Shown: positions 7,899 to 14,820 of the stretch, in pieces | Layout: each line of letters opens with the position of its first letter | Position numbering within the stretch: the stretch's first letter is position 1 | From: Calorimonas adulescens | GTDB lineage: Bacteria; Bacillota; Thermoanaerobacteria; Thermoanaerobacterales; UBA4877 | Length of the DNA: 64,000 bases | NCBI RefSeq assembly: GCF_008274215.1 | Contig: NZ_VTPS01000001.1 | Span: 236,029 to 300,028 of the forward strand | Reading direction: 5' to 3' | The notes under the pieces: model-generated | What the model was told of the DNA's origin: nothing | Databases searched by the model: none | The model's input: only the letters and a program-made list of their open reading frames with translations | Position numbers and translations under genes: made by a program

Positions 7899-8556
7899 TT
7901 GCTCCCTCCACCTCCGTCATCTCATCCATCAATTGATGGATTTTCCGACTGTATTCTGTGCTGTATATTCCTTTTTCCCAAAGCTTTTGGGCACCTGATT
8001 CTCCGCAGTTGTAAGCCATCAAAACTTTATCAATGTCTGCGTATTTATCTGTCAGGTCAGCCAGCATGTAAACTCCGGCCAATATGTTCTGTTTTGCATC
8101 CAGGAAGTTTTCTATGCCGAGCTTGTCTTCAAGCCACTTATGGTTAATCTGGTTAATCTGCAAAATACCGTAATCTTTGGTCTTGCTTATTGCATCTTCC
8201 TGGTAGCTGCTTTCCTGTCCCATCATTGCCAGTACCATTTTGTAATCTACGTTGTTTTCAGTGCAAATATCGTAGGTGTATTTCTGGAGTTCTGCATCAA
8301 GCGGCACATTGTAGAGGATAAACTCTTCATTTTCTGTCTCATCAGTTTCAACTGTCTCCAATGCCGGTACGGATTCATCGGTTTCTGTTATATAAAGCTG
8401 TTTTTCTGTTTTCGTCTCAGGGTTTTCTGTTATCAGAACCGCATTTCCCGTTTCTTTAGGTGCTGTAACTGCAATCGATGCAGCCATTGAAAAAACAAGC
8501 AGGACGATAAAGCGCAGTCTAAGACTCGTTCGCCTATTCCTCTTCCTCGTCCTCAT
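7882..8556 (-). CDS. Membrane-anchored lytic transglycosylase (SLT domain)
   Basis: 224 aa. An arginine-rich cytoplasmic start (MRTRKRNRRT) precedes a single hydrophobic anchor (about 14-31), a Thr/Glu-rich linker and a C-terminal SLT lysozyme-like domain (about 86-215). The catalytic Glu is E115 in MGQESSYQ; DYGILQIN and VLMAYNCG are the other family motifs. It cleaves peptidoglycan glycan strands outside the membrane. Overlaps the DUF6273-like gene by 23 nt. It belongs to the early operon rather than a lysis module, so a role in envelope remodelling or superinfection is possible. Confidence 0.88.
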   Translation of the reverse strand: MRTRKRNRRTSLRLRFIVLLVFSMAASIAVTAPKETGNAVLITENPETKTEKQLYITETDESVPALETVETDETENEEFILYNVPLDAELQKYTYDICTENNVDYKMVLAMMGQESSYQEDAISKTKDYGILQINQINHKWLEDKLGIENFLDAKQNILAGVYMLADLTDKYADIDKVLMAYNCGESGAQKLWEKGIYSTEYSRKIHQLMDEMTEVEGANEKMD

Positions 8557-9193
8557 GTTTTTCTAACCCTTCTCTTCTAATAAGCTCTTTCAAGAGCTCT
8601 CTTGTGCTGTACGACTCCAATGTCCTTTCGGAAACAATACATGTGCACCCGCTTTCTTCTTCCTCATCAGATACCAAGATATCAGATTTAAGAAACCAAG
8701 CGGGCCGAACGCCGATGTCGCCGTTGCAGGCGTAGTCGTAGTAGAGGCTGCCATCGGAGTTGACGCCGCGCACGCCGTGGGCGTATCCGTTTGATGCTGT
8801 GCTGTAAGGTGTTGCAAGCCACCACCAATCATTCAAATTAGGAATTAATTTTCTGTACTTACGGTACTGGTCGCAAGTTAGTAAAAAAATCTTGTCATTG
8901 CTTGTTCCGTAATCAGTCAGACCGTCATCTGCCGTAAGGTCAACTTCTGCTACTTCGATATCCCTCTCCATATCCGAGGTCTTTATAAGACTGTTCAGAA
9001 ATTCTCCATTGAGGTATTTGCGAAGCGAGCTTTTCTTCCAATCGTTGCAGTTGTCAGTGTCAAAAGGCATATCTCCTATGGATTCTTTGCAAAGCACGAG
9101 AGTTTTTCCATCTTGGTGGTCAAGAACCATAACCTCTCTTCCTCCGTAAAAAACCGTCTTACCGATTTCAACATTTTTTAACATTGCTTTCAT
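8534..9193 (-). CDS. C-type-lectin-fold DUF6273-like protein with GC-rich variable segment
   Basis: 219 aa. The N-terminal part (GKTVFYGGREVMVLDH) and DWKKSSLRKYLNGEF ... WWWLATPY ... GVRPAW are typical of DUF6273 proteins, whose C-terminal half has a C-type-lectin-like fold related to targets of diversity-generating retroelements. Residues 135-165 are encoded by DNA clearly richer in G+C than its flanks, and most variable-looking codons end in C (TAC, GAC, TGC, GGC, ATC, AAC). An acidic tail (HEDEEEE) closes the protein. Ligand unknown. Start overlaps the preceding small gene as ATGA. Confidence 0.8.
   Translation of the reverse strand: MKAMLKNVEIGKTVFYGGREVMVLDHQDGKTLVLCKESIGDMPFDTDNCNDWKKSSLRKYLNGEFLNSLIKTSDMERDIEVAEVDLTADDGLTDYGTSNDKIFLLTCDQYRKYRKLIPNLNDWWWLATPYSTASNGYAHGVRGVNSDGSLYYDYACNGDIGVRPAWFLKSDILVSDEEEESGCTCIVSERTLESYSTRELLKELIRREGLEKHEDEEEE
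8699..8791 (-). other. GC-rich candidate variable region in the DUF6273-like gene
   Basis: About 93 bp coding residues 135-165, ending in the GVRPA block. By eye over 60% G+C against about 40% outside. Read on the coding strand, codons run TAC TAC GAC TAC, GCC TGC AAC, GGC GAC ATC, a pattern expected if AAC codons had been substituted at their adenines. No reverse transcriptase and no template repeat was found in this window. Confidence 0.5.
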
Positions 9194-9339
9194 GCTATTG
9201 CCTCCTCTTTTTTTAGTGGAGAAACGAACAATCCAATGTCGATGGGTTTCATTTTTTTAATAGCCTCGTTCAGTTCCTCCGCAGTTTTTATTCCAAACTC
9301 CTTTTCCAAAATTTCTCGAATCTCATCTATCCTGCTCAT
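9190..9339 (-). CDS. 49-aa hypothetical phage protein
   Basis: Small gene that overlaps the upstream HTH gene's stop (ATGA) and whose TGA overlaps the ATG of the DUF6273-like gene (ATGA). A GGGAGGGGGG site precedes it. Product starts MSRIDEIREILEKEFGIKT and is predicted helical. No domain recognised; the double coupling is the main evidence for it. Confidence 0.72.
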   Translation of the reverse strand: MSRIDEIREILEKEFGIKTAEELNEAIKKMKPIDIGLFVSPLKKEEAIA

Positions 9340-9839
9340 TCCCCCCTCCCCTTTCCGAGAACCTTCTGGCTTATGAGCTTAAGCTCTCCGGCTGCCTTGA
9401 TGAGATAATCAAGATACTCAACTATTTGCGCCAGGTCCGGTTTTTCGTCGTCGCCGATAACTCCATCTTCCGCTATATCAACAAGCTGTTCCTTGATTTC
9501 ATCAATCTTCTCGGGAGAAAGGCTTTTCAAAAGCTTAATTGTCACCTGCTCAATACTCTTAACTTCTGTAGCTATCGGAGCCCCTTTCCCAATCGGGCAT
9601 TCATTCGCACAATATATAGTTTTAAGCTGAGGAGCATTGTAAAGGTCTGCCATCATGATAATTACATCCGGTGGTATTACCTTTGTTACTCCGAGCTCGT
9701 AATTTGCCAGTGATGAAACCGACACTCCCAGTAACTCCGCAGCATTCTCCCTGCTTTTAAGCCTTTCATTGTATTTTGCAGCATCTTTTCTACAGCGAAG
9801 ATAGATGTTTTCACTATCTTTCATGCAGCCACATTCCAT
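9336..9839 (-). CDS. HTH (XRE-like) phage regulator
   Basis: 167 aa from the ATG with AGAAGGTG upstream; a TTG 27 nt earlier is less likely. The helix-turn-helix is RLKSRENAAELLGVSVSSLA (about 26-45), preceded by a Cys-containing N-terminus (MECGCMKDS) and followed by YCANECPIG; the C-terminal half is helical. Resembles the second regulator often found after cro in Clostridial prophages. It probably controls early genes; operator unknown. It begins 27 nt after the Cro-like gene ends. Confidence 0.8.
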   Translation of the reverse strand: MECGCMKDSENIYLRCRKDAAKYNERLKSRENAAELLGVSVSSLANYELGVTKVIPPDVIIMMADLYNAPQLKTIYCANECPIGKGAPIATEVKSIEQVTIKLLKSLSPEKIDEIKEQLVDIAEDGVIGDDEKPDLAQIVEYLDYLIKAAGELKLISQKVLGKGRGE

Positions 9840-9866
9840 TCTTTTCACCTTCTTTCTGCGATACAA

Positions 9867-10118
9867 TTAAGGCAGTTGAGGAGAGGCTTCGTCCTCCGAC
9901 TTACGAAACGGTAAGTTGTTGTCAAAAAAAATATCGTTTGTTTGCTCCATCGTAAGTCCCAACTTGGCAGATACTATCGTAATTTCTTCCGGTGTAAACT
10001 TTACTTCGCCTCGCTCCTTTTTCGAGTACGATACAAGGGATTTGCCTATAGCATCTGCCATGTCCTGCTGGCTAAGCCTTTTCCTCATGCGCGCAAGCTT
10101 TAGCTCCAAAGCCTTCAT
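9867..10118 (-). CDS. Cro-like XRE-family regulator
   Basis: 83 aa, first gene of the leftward early operon. XRE helix-turn-helix: LARMRKRLSQQDMADAIGK followed by SLVSYSKKERGEVKF. The ATG follows AGGAGGTGAG. Its promoter overlaps a CTTAC-N6-GTAAG operator, and its own coding region near the 3' end carries a second copy of that operator. Divergent from a CI-like repressor gene, the classic lysis-lysogeny arrangement. Confidence 0.88.
   Translation of the reverse strand: MKALELKLARMRKRLSQQDMADAIGKSLVSYSKKERGEVKFTPEEITIVSAKLGLTMEQTNDIFFDNNLPFRKSEDEASPQLP
9900..9915. promoter_or_regulatory. Second copy of phage operator inside the Cro-like gene
   Basis: CTTACGAAACGGTAAG, a 5-bp inverted repeat CTTAC/GTAAG with 6-bp spacer, differs from the promoter operator only in the central bases. 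It encodes part of LPFRKS near the end of the Cro-like protein. It may allow repressor cooperativity or looping; this is inference. Confidence 0.6.
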
Positions 10119-10147
10119 GCTCTCACCTCCTGTGTTTCTTTATTATC

Positions 10148-10176
10148 ATTCTAACTTACGATATGGTAAGTGTCAA
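10148..10176 (-). promoter_or_regulatory. Leftward early promoter with operator in its spacer
   Basis: On the minus strand TTGACA, a 17-bp spacer and TAGAAT form a near-consensus vegetative promoter reading into the Cro-like gene. The operator CTTACCATATCGTAAG (plus-strand positions 10155-10170) fills the spacer almost exactly, so a bound repressor would block polymerase. This is the switch promoter of the early operon. Confidence 0.85.
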
Positions 10177-10205
10177 TATATAAATTATAATTTTAGTAAG
10201 AAAAG

Positions 10206-10240
10206 TTTACAGAGTCGTAATGTTGCAATAATATGGTAAG
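10206..10240 (+). promoter_or_regulatory. Rightward repressor-maintenance promoter
   Basis: TTTACA, 17-bp spacer, TAATAT, directed at the repressor gene. A half-operator ATATGGTAAG overlaps and follows the -10. The expected transcript start is a few bases before the AGGGGTG ribosome site, giving a very short leader. Confidence 0.75.
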
Positions 10241-10252
10241 AGGGGTGATATA

Positions 10253-10642
10253 TTGATAAATTTCAGCGAAAACTTGAGCCGGATTATGGAGGCTCGAGGT
10301 ATAAATCAGAAGTGGCTTGCTGATGCAGCTAACACCACTGAAGCCACTATCTCACGGTATGTAAATGGAGTCCATAAGCCCAATATAGACATCGTGGTAG
10401 ATATAGCGAAGGCTCTTGGCGTTTCTGTTGATTACCTCCTTGGCTTAACCTCAGTCTCCGCTTATAAAGAAGAGCGTAATCCAGAACTGCGTCTTCTCAC
10501 TTCATGCTATAGCAAAGCGTCCGAAAGGGACCGCAAGCTTATTTGGGGCATATTGGAAGATTACATGACTGCTGAGGAAAGGGGCTTCATTTCACACTTT
10601 CTGCCAGACGAGAAGAAAAGCAAAAACAGCGGAGCAGTATAA
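10253..10642 (+). CDS. CI-like phage repressor (XRE family)
   Basis: 129 aa. The HTH spans INQKWLADAANTTEATISRY (about 17-36) with the standard following helix IDIVVDIAKALGVSVDYLLG. TTG start with AGAGGGGTGA upstream. No S24 peptidase domain follows, so induction would not be by the classic RecA-stimulated self-cleavage; the C-terminal ~60 residues are helical and may dimerise. It is divergent from the Cro-like gene and presumably binds the CTTAC-N6-GTAAG operators. Confidence 0.88.
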   Translation: MINFSENLSRIMEARGINQKWLADAANTTEATISRYVNGVHKPNIDIVVDIAKALGVSVDYLLGLTSVSAYKEERNPELRLLTSCYSKASERDRKLIWGILEDYMTAEERGFISHFLPDEKKSKNSGAV

Positions 10643-10693
10643 TGCGAGAAGGTAATATCATACACGTTGATTTCGGTGTAAAGGGGGTGGACC

Positions 10694-11269
10694 ATGATAA
10701 TGCTAACAGGTAATGAACATTTTACATATGACGGTATGCCAATAGGCGTGCTTTTAAATGATTTTTGGTCTTGGAGCTCATCTGATTTGCTTAATAATAC
10801 TCTTCGTGGGGCACTTGCAGAATTTATTATCGGCTCCGCTCTTGGTATTGATTTTTCAACTTGCAGGCGTGACTGGGAATCTTTCGATTTGCTATCTCCA
10901 TCCGGCTACAGGATTGAGGTAAAATCGTCAGCATACCTTCAATCTTGGGAGCAAAGTAAGTTATCCAGGATTCAATTTAGTATACGTCCTTCACGTTCAT
11001 GGACTTCTGACAGCGGGTATAGTGATACTATAGTTCGTCAATCCGACATTTACGTCTTCTGTCTCTTTGCATGTAAGGAGAAATCTTCATCTAATCCTCT
11101 TGACTTAACACAATGGGAGTTTTATATTCTTCCTACAAAAGTACTTGATGATGCTTGCGGTGACCAGGTTTCTATTACTTTGTCATCCCTCATTAAACTT
11201 AACCCGATAAAATCAAATTATGGGGAGCTGGCAAATAAAATCGAGGAGGTATACAAAAATGGGAGCTAA
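10694..11269 (+). CDS. Solitary PD-(D/E)XK restriction-like nuclease (prophage accessory gene)
   Basis: 191 aa. RGALAEFIIGSALGID is a helix with Glu, then WESFDLLSPSGYRIEVKSSA carries the PD-(D/E)XK core: D in FDLL and E-V-K in IEVKSS. The rest is polar, with no transmembrane segment. This core resembles solitary restriction-endonuclease-like proteins found in mobile elements; there is no methylase beside it. It lies between repressor and recombinase, the usual site of lysogenic-conversion or anti-phage genes. Starts after GGGGGTGG. Function is inference. Confidence 0.7.
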   Translation: MIMLTGNEHFTYDGMPIGVLLNDFWSWSSSDLLNNTLRGALAEFIIGSALGIDFSTCRRDWESFDLLSPSGYRIEVKSSAYLQSWEQSKLSRIQFSIRPSRSWTSDSGYSDTIVRQSDIYVFCLFACKEKSSSNPLDLTQWEFYILPTKVLDDACGDQVSITLSSLIKLNPIKSNYGELANKIEEVYKNGS

Positions 11270-11606
11270 AAACATGGTGGTATCCGGCGACTACAAGGGC
11301 AAAGCTGTTTCCCAGGTAAGAGGAACAGCATTCATAACGACCGGCCTTTTTAAGTCTATCAATATCGATAAAAACACAGTGGAATCGTATGAGGTTTTGG
11401 ACGAGGAACATCAAAAGAGCGCAACAAGCGCAGTTGGCAGGGCTGCTGTTGGAGGACTTCTTCTTGGACCTGTCGGACTTCTTGCAGGATTGAGTGCTAA
11501 AACAAAAGGAGCGTATTACATAGCACTTCAATTCAAAGATGGAAAGAGAAGCTTGATTGAGGCAGACGATAAAGTCTACAAAGCAATCATGCAGCAATTG
11601 TTTTGA
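11259..11606 (+). CDS. Small glycine-zipper protein of prophage lysogeny region
   Basis: 115 aa from the ATG with GAGGAGG upstream; its start lies inside the end of the nuclease gene, overlapping by 11 nt, so the two are probably co-translated. A soluble beta-rich N-terminus (MVVSGDYKGKAVSQVRG) is followed by a Gly/Ala/Leu segment VGRAAVGGLLLGPVGLLAGL (about 62-81) that could insert in a membrane, and a C-terminal QFKDGKRSLIEADD. Commonly seen hypothetical protein in Clostridia; function unknown. Confidence 0.75.
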   Translation: MGAKNMVVSGDYKGKAVSQVRGTAFITTGLFKSINIDKNTVESYEVLDEEHQKSATSAVGRAAVGGLLLGPVGLLAGLSAKTKGAYYIALQFKDGKRSLIEADDKVYKAIMQQLF

Positions 11607-11619
11607 GGGAACAAAAATC

Positions 11620-11645
11620 GCCCTGCCATAAGGTAGGGCTTTCTC
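11620..11645 (+). terminator. Rho-independent terminator after the accessory genes
   Basis: GCCCTGCC-ATAA-GGTAGGGC hairpin (8 pairs including one G-U) followed by TTTCTCTTT, 13 nt after the stop of the glycine-zipper gene. Confidence 0.75.
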
Positions 11646-11659
11646 TTTGCTTTCTTTAG

Positions 11660-11699
11660 TTGTCCCATGGATTGTCCGGTGGACTGTCCTATGGACGCT
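11660..11699. repeat. Iteron cluster B
   Basis: Tandem 12-bp units GTTGTCCCAT, GGATTGTCCGGT, GGACTGTCCTAT, then a truncated GGACGC. Same core as cluster A within the initiator gene. It borders the AT-rich segment on its left. Confidence 0.72.
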
Positions 11700-11735
11700 A
11701 TATATTTATATAAATATATATTATATGGTAATGGT
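11698..11735. other. AT-rich core between iteron clusters
   Basis: About 38 bp almost wholly A/T, runs of TATATATTTATATAAATATA type, flanked by iteron clusters B and C. Its placement is that of a DNA-unwinding element at an iteron origin. Confidence 0.5.
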
Positions 11736-11759
11736 ACTGGTGATGGTGATGGTTACATA

Positions 11760-11800
11760 GGATTGTCACACGGACTGTCCTATGGACTGTCCAGCGGACG
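11760..11800. repeat. Iteron cluster C
   Basis: Units GGATTGTCACAC, GGACTGTCCTAT, GGACTGTCCAGC and a truncated GGACG at 12-bp period, same family as clusters A, B and D. Confidence 0.72.
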
Positions 11801-11913
11801 AAAGCTGAAAGTGTTGATTTATCAATATGTTTCATAAAAGCATAAATTTTCATCTTTGCCATTTTTAACGTGTAATGATGAAAAATTCTGTGACAGTCTT
11901 CGGATTATTATAT

Positions 11914-11967
11914 GGACGTTCACATGGACAGTCCAATGGATTGTCCTATGGACTGTCCTATGGACAC
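11914..11967. repeat. Iteron cluster D, immediately upstream of the recombinase start
   Basis: Units GGACGTTCACAT, GGACAGTCCAAT, GGATTGTCCTAT, GGACTGTCCTAT and truncated GGACAC. The AGGAGG ribosome site of the recombinase follows directly, so occupancy of these sites could also control recombinase expression. One unit has the reversed (A-centred) core. Confidence 0.75.
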
Positions 11968-11981
11968 AGGAGGTTGAGCAA

Positions 11982-13718
11982 GTGAAAAGAAAATTATCAG
12001 ATACTTTAAATAAACAAAAAGCAGCGTTATATATAAGAGTTTCAACGCACTGGCAAATTGACAAGGATAGCCTTCCTCTTCAACGTGAGGATTTAACTAA
12101 CTATACTAAATATGCTCTTGGCATCGATTCTTACGAGATATTCGAGGATGCAGGTTATTCTGCTAAAAATACGGACCGACCGGCATATCAACAAATGATG
12201 GCAAGAATGCGTACCGGCGAATTTACGCACCTGGTTGTCTGGAAAATTGACCGCATAAGCCGTAATCTTCTTGACTTCGCAGCCATGTATGATGAAATCA
12301 AAAAACTTGGCGTTACATTCGTCAGTAAAAACGAACAATTCGATACCTCATCTGCTATGGGCGAGGCTATGCTCAAGATAATCCTGGTCTTTGCAGAGCT
12401 TGAGAGAAACATGACATCAGAGCGTGTTTCTGCTGTTATGTTATCAAGGGCTGGAAATGGTCTTTGGAACGGAGGTAAGATACCATACGGATACGATTAT
12501 AACGAGGAGACCGGCGTATTTTCAATTAATAAAAATGAAGCAGAGATTGTCAGATTCATGTATAACTACTATGAACAGGAACGTTCGTTGCTTAAGGTAG
12601 CAAAAAATCTAAACGAGAGAGGCATACCTACCAGGAAAGGAAACACATGGAGCCCAGTAACCGTATCTATTATACTGAAAAGCCCGTTCTACATAGGTAC
12701 GATGAGATATAACTACCTTAGAGAGTCAAAGCGAAACAATATAAAACCTGAAAGCGAGTGGATACTAATTGAGGACCATCACCCAGCTATCATTGAAAAG
12801 GAGCAATGGATTCGAGTGAGCGAATATTTATCAGAAAACCAGCGGAACCGGAAAAATTCAAGCAAGACATATTCCAGGAAGAATATCCATATATTTGCCG
12901 GACTGCTTAAATGCGGATATTGCGGCAGCGGAATGCCCAGCACTGTTGACCGTGCGAGGTCCGATGGGTGGAGACCGTCTATATATTCATGCTCAAGAAA
13001 ACGTCGGTTCAATGACTGCCCAAACAAATACATTTCCGATATTACCCTTGGCCCATTTGTATTGAACTATATTGCTAACATGATGAAGGCCCAGCGCAGC
13101 TTCGGCAAAACTACTTCCATTGAAGTGCTGGAGAAAAAGCTGCTGCGTGGTGATACCTTTTCAGATGTGGAACATATCGACAGGCCAGGCTTGGAGGAGC
13201 TATACAATTCTCTCCGAGCAGGCAAAACTACAAGCGTGGACTATGTTACTCCCGCCGTATCATCTGACATATATTCATCTGGCGAAGACAGAGAAAGGGA
13301 CCTGCTTGTATCGGAAAAACGCAAAAAAGAACGTGCTCTTGCAAGACTAAAAAGCTTATACCTTTACGATGAAGAAGCAATATCGGAGAAGGACTACTTG
13401 GTGGAACAGAAGAAACTCAAAGACTCTATCAAAGAGATTGATAAACGTCTTGAGGAAATCGAAAAAAACAGCTCTCTGCACTTTACACTTTCCGATGAAG
13501 AGTTCATAGCAAAGGCAAGCTACTTCATTATGTCACAGCAATTGACTGATAAAAGGCATATCGATTACGAGAAGTTTATACGTAAAATTGACCCTAAAAT
13601 AGTCAAGGATTTTCTTAATTCTATCGTTCAAAACTTTTGTATAAAAAACGGCAAAATCGTATCAATTCGCTTCAAAAATGGTCTGGAACACAGATTTTTA
13701 TACAAATCAGAAGAATAG
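11982..13718 (+). CDS. Large serine recombinase (phage integrase)
   Basis: 578 aa from a GTG with ACAGGAGG upstream; the open frame extends 42 codons further 5' only by reading through the iterons as a Trp/Thr/Val repeat, so that start is rejected. Catalytic Ser21 in LYIRVS, with SLPLQRED and DRISRNLLDF of the resolvase domain, AELERNMTSERV of the linker helix, the recombinase domain (GGKIPYGYDYNEETG onward), a zinc ribbon (CGYCGSG ... CSRKRRFNDCPN) and a C-terminal coiled coil. It integrates and excises the element at specific att sites. Its position next to queA places one att site just downstream. Confidence 0.95.
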   Translation: MKRKLSDTLNKQKAALYIRVSTHWQIDKDSLPLQREDLTNYTKYALGIDSYEIFEDAGYSAKNTDRPAYQQMMARMRTGEFTHLVVWKIDRISRNLLDFAAMYDEIKKLGVTFVSKNEQFDTSSAMGEAMLKIILVFAELERNMTSERVSAVMLSRAGNGLWNGGKIPYGYDYNEETGVFSINKNEAEIVRFMYNYYEQERSLLKVAKNLNERGIPTRKGNTWSPVTVSIILKSPFYIGTMRYNYLRESKRNNIKPESEWILIEDHHPAIIEKEQWIRVSEYLSENQRNRKNSSKTYSRKNIHIFAGLLKCGYCGSGMPSTVDRARSDGWRPSIYSCSRKRRFNDCPNKYISDITLGPFVLNYIANMMKAQRSFGKTTSIEVLEKKLLRGDTFSDVEHIDRPGLEELYNSLRAGKTTSVDYVTPAVSSDIYSSGEDRERDLLVSEKRKKERALARLKSLYLYDEEAISEKDYLVEQKKLKDSIKEIDKRLEEIEKNSSLHFTLSDEEFIAKASYFIMSQQLTDKRHIDYEKFIRKIDPKIVKDFLNSIVQNFCIKNGKIVSIRFKNGLEHRFLYKSEE

Positions 13719-13720
13719 CA

Positions 13721-13754
13721 GAAAGCCCATATACCGCTTGGTATAAGGGCTTTC
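13721..13754. terminator. Bidirectional terminator between recombinase and queA
   Basis: GAAAGCCC and GGGCTTTC enclose an inner stem ATACC/GGTAT. It sits 3 nt after the recombinase stop and 30 nt from the queA stop, separating two converging transcripts. A T-rich stretch (ATTTTTTTC) lies on the queA side. Confidence 0.7.
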
Positions 13755-13783
13755 GGGCTTCTGCATCCTCTGAAAAAAATCTG

Positions 13784-14809
13784 TTAAACTATGAGCATTG
13801 CATCTCCAAAGCTGAAAAACCTGTAACGGTTTTCCACAGCGATCCTGTAAGCATTTAAGATGTTTTCTCTCCCAGCCAAAGCACTTACCAGCATAATAAG
13901 GGTAGATTCGGGAAGATGAAAGTTTGTTATTAAAGCATCAATAACCTTAAACTTATACCCTGGATAGATAAATATGTCTGTCCATCCACTCTGTGGTATA
14001 ACATTACCATCCTCATCGCAAGATGCTTCTAAAGTTCTTGTAGATGTAGTCCCCACAGATACTATTTTCTTTCCCCTTCTCTTTGCTTGATTAACAGTAT
14101 CTGCAGCTTCCTTATTGACAATAAAGAACTCCGAATGCATCTCATGTTCTTCCACATTCTCCACCTTGACAGGTCTGAATGTCCCAAGCCCCACATGAAG
14201 AGTAATATATACCAAATTTACCCCTTTGGCTTCTATATCTTTTAGCAGTTCGTTAGTAAAATGAAGCCCTGCTGTAGGAGCAGCTGCAGATCCTTCGTGC
14301 TTTGAATATACCGTCTGATACATCTCATTGTCGTCAAGCTGTTTTTTAATGTAGGGTGGAAGAGGCATCCTGCCAAGTTTATCTAATACTTCCTCAAACA
14401 GTCCATCATAATAAAACCTGACTATGCGTGTACCATCCTTTGTTACATCCAGTACCTTGGCCGTAAGTTCTCCTTCTCCAAACACAAACCTTGAACCAAT
14501 CTTAGCTCTTCGGCCTGGCTTCACCAGTACCTCCCACACGTTATCACCTTTATTAGTTAATAGAACAAACTCCATCTTGCCCATCGTATCAGCTTTTCTT
14601 CCCAGGAGTCTTGCAGGTATTACCCTGGTATCATTTAAAACAAGGCAATCTCCAGACTCAAGGTACTCTATGACATCCTTAAAAATCTTATGCTCTATCT
14701 CACCTGTATCCTTGTGAAGCACCATCAGCTTAGCCAAATCCCGTTCAACCAATGGTCTTTGAGCTATAAGTTCCTCAGGAAGTTCAAAATAGAAATCATG
14801 AACGTTCAA
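13784..14809 (-). CDS. queA: S-adenosylmethionine:tRNA ribosyltransferase-isomerase
   Basis: 341 aa, full length. It carries the family blocks [35 protein letters not shown] and the terminal [11 protein letters not shown]. It transfers and isomerises the ribosyl part of SAM onto 7-aminomethyl-7-deazaguanine in tRNA, forming epoxyqueuosine. In Clostridia it usually lies between ruvB/spoIID and tgt; here the prophage recombinase follows instead of tgt. The C-terminus looks intact, so insertion was at or just beyond the 3' end. Confidence 0.96.
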   Translation of the reverse strand: MNVHDFYFELPEELIAQRPLVERDLAKLMVLHKDTGEIEHKIFKDVIEYLESGDCLVLNDTRVIPARLLGRKADTMGKMEFVLLTNKGDNVWEVLVKPGRRAKIGSRFVFGEGELTAKVLDVTKDGTRIVRFYYDGLFEEVLDKLGRMPLPPYIKKQLDDNEMYQTVYSKHEGSAAAPTAGLHFTNELLKDIEAKGVNLVYITLHVGLGTFRPVKVENVEEHEMHSEFFIVNKEAADTVNQAKRRGKKIVSVGTTSTRTLEASCDEDGNVIPQSGWTDIFIYPGYKFKVIDALITNFHLPESTLIMLVSALAGRENILNAYRIAVENRYRFFSFGDAMLIV

Positions 14810-14820
14810 GTGACCATCTC

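Noticed and set aside
8590..8832. 80-aa Thr/Ala-rich frame opposite in phase to the DUF6273-like gene
   Set aside because: It arises from the GC-rich NNC codons in another phase; the DUF6273 frame is conserved.
11856..11981. 42-codon N-terminal extension of the serine recombinase
   Set aside because: It reads through the iterons as a Trp/Thr/Val repeat, has no ribosome site, and the GTG after AGGAGG gives the normal recombinase N-terminus.
13755..13800. Exact att core at the queA end
   Set aside because: The second att site is outside the window, so no duplicated core can be shown; only the general location is claimed.
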